NCBI GenBank assembly: GCA_037954235.1 | Contig: JBBMOA010000015.1 | Span: 3,588,001-3,652,000 of the forward strand | DNA: 64,000 bases | Direction: 5' to 3' | Source of the DNA: Aulostomus chinensis | Taxonomy: Eukaryota; Chordata; Actinopteri; Syngnathiformes; Aulostomidae | Notes under the pieces: generated by a model | Databases searched by the model: none | What the model was told of the DNA's origin: nothing | What the model saw: the letters and a program-made list of their open reading frames with translations, nothing else | Program-made: the position numbers and the translations under genes | In this document: piece after piece, positions 62,357 to 64,000 of the stretch | Layout: each line of letters begins with the position of its first letter | Numbering within the stretch: position 1 is the stretch's first letter

Positions 62357-64000
62357 GAGCATCTGATCTGCCTGGTGGTGGAGCTGTGGGGCAGGTGGTT
62401 CATGTGGGGGTCTAAACACACCCACACCAAGTTAAAAAGATGTGTTTTTGCCTTCCAGCAGTGCTGCTGATTATACTTGGGGGTTGCAGCAGCTACAACT
62501 CATTTAATAACACACACTATGCCTTCATGGTCCCATTTAGATGATTGATTCTGGGCATCTCCACAAGCTCAGCGATGCATTAGTGATGCACGACACTATG
62601 ATTTAATGTTCTCTCCCGGAGGCATCCGCTAATTCTGTGAACAGCACAACAGCACCTGTACGCCGAGGATCTTTCTATCAGGGGAAAATAATACTGAATG
62701 TCACAATGAACATGATTTCTCTGGGGAATATTTGAAGTTTCAAATTCTGTGTGTTTTTGAAAACATCCAAACTGTTTTTTTGGGTCTAAGTACGGTTGTG
62801 GAGCTGTGCTTCCTGCTCGTTTCAATGTTTCATTGATTGCATCAGGCATATTATATCACCGCGGACAGTATTTTATTCAGCATTTAAATTGCATCTGGTC
62901 TTTTCGATTTATGTCATGTCTGGCTGTCCCGTGAAATATTGTAATTAAGAATCATCTTCATGGAATGTACTTTACAAACCTGATGTACGATGAGCCACAA
63001 CAGTGACATAAATCCTCTGTTGCCTCTGGGCACAGTTGTGCAATTAGTACTTAAAGCAACATGGTTGACAGTGTTTCGCATGGAGTGTCAACATTATTAT
63101 TTGAACCAAAACACATAAAGGACTAAATCATATTTTCCCTCTGCACATACAGATGGATGAACACCTCAGAGCACATAAATTCAGATGGAATTCAAGTGTT
63201 TGGCAGTGTAGCTGAGAGCTAAAAAACAGTGATGGAAAGTAATGTTTTGGTAAAAAATATTAAAAAACAAAAAAAACACAAAAAAAAACGACGCTCCAAT
63301 TTGAAGCTGCTGTTTGAAGCCAAACGGATTTAATTGGTGGAAAAAGCCATCTCAATAATTTGTTTGCACACGTTGCTTAATTGTATGTATTAACGTTAAA
63401 AGCTCCTCCCTGCTGCAGCAGATTAATTGCACAACCACAAATGATCCATGTCTCGCCTAGAAAGCTACAATAATGATTATTATTAGAGAGAAAGTGAGGA
63501 AAAATAAGATTAAGGCTGTTCAGTGATCAAAAACAAGGTAAATGAACCAGACCTTGAATACTGAGAGTAAATCGTTGCAACAATTAAGAGAACAAAAACA
63601 GTCAGATCATTTTTAACCCCTGTTGTGCATCAAAGGATGAAGAGCCTTAAAAAAAAAAGTCTTAAAAATGATATTTGGATTAACTGAAGTGGGGTGATGA
63701 GGGGTTGATAGTTTAGCACAGGCGTAACCTTCATGGAGCAGAGAGCCCCGAAGCAGCTGGTGGTCAGGTGTGTAGCATCGGCGGAAACACAATCACATCA
63801 CCACGGACGGACGTGGGAACGTGCGCCCCCCTCATTGGCAACCTCTCCAAATTCTCAGCAGCTCTCACTTTATTAAGTCAGCATTGAAATTTTAAAGAAA
63901 AACAGACATGAGGAAACATGATCGTTAAAAAAAACAAGTACCCACACGCGGCTGTCAGGGTGTCTGCCTGTCACTCACCAGAATTTCTTTGCCTTCCCTC
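62356..64000. other. Intergenic or intronic, no gene confirmed
   Basis: No supported coding exon. On the minus strand a consensus donor (attctg|gtgagtga) occurs at 63,979, so an exon of a gene that enters from the right could end at the window edge; only about 22 bases of it would be inside. Sequence at 62,580-62,990 is unusually free of repeats and could be a conserved non-coding element, which cannot be tested here. Confidence 0.35.

Noticed and set aside
43783..64000. Search for GALNT10 or GRIA1 exons expected from the human neighbourhood
   Set aside because: None of the conserved glycosyltransferase or glutamate-receptor motifs that I know could be seen in any frame.

Overview
The window is nuclear DNA from a ray-finned fish, most likely a percomorph teleost. 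The evidence is short-intron vertebrate genes with GT-AG splicing, long CA/GT microsatellites, tRNA-headed teleost SINEs, a decayed Tc1-like transposon, and proteins that align exon by exon with human orthologues I know. There is no bacterial, viral or CRISPR content. All gene models were built by hand by joining exons in phase. Cross-species statements rest on remembered protein sequences, not on a search.

Layout. Positions 1-10.8 kb hold no gene I can support, only repeats: a CA microsatellite, a 13-bp minisatellite, a SINE tail and decayed interspersed repeats. MRPL22 (10,926-13,259, minus, 6 coding exons) lies head to head with GEMIN5 (13,919-25,278, plus, 28 coding exons). CNOT8 (26,929-29,425, minus, 6 coding exons plus a probable untranslated exon near 30.9 kb) converges on GEMIN5. 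SYCE2 (32,233-34,079, plus, 4 coding exons and an untranslated exon near 31.1 kb) diverges from CNOT8. FAM114A2 (34,701-40,143, minus, 13 coding exons) converges on SYCE2 and is head to head with MFAP3 (41,923-43,547, plus, 2 coding exons). From 43.8 to 64 kb I see no gene, only microsatellites, SINE, LINE and Tc1-like remnants and a striking 36-bp perfect palindrome.

The genes do not form one pathway. MRPL22 is a mitochondrial ribosomal protein. GEMIN5 is the snRNA-recognising subunit of the SMN complex. CNOT8 is a CCR4-NOT deadenylase. SYCE2 is a meiotic synaptonemal-complex protein. FAM114A2 is a cytoplasmic protein of poorly known role. MFAP3 is a one-Ig membrane glycoprotein. The CNOT8/GEMIN5/MRPL22 and FAM114A2/MFAP3 arrangements match human 5q33, including orientation; SYCE2, on human chromosome 19, is the extra member here. 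Three head-to-head pairs make three candidate bidirectional promoters.

I did not find a novel molecular system. The most interesting points are a GC-AG intron and splice-site-adjacent CA/poly-C repeats in GEMIN5, a predicted upstream ORF that overlaps the SYCE2 start codon, tandem splice acceptors, the palindrome, and the CNOT8-SYCE2 divergent arrangement.
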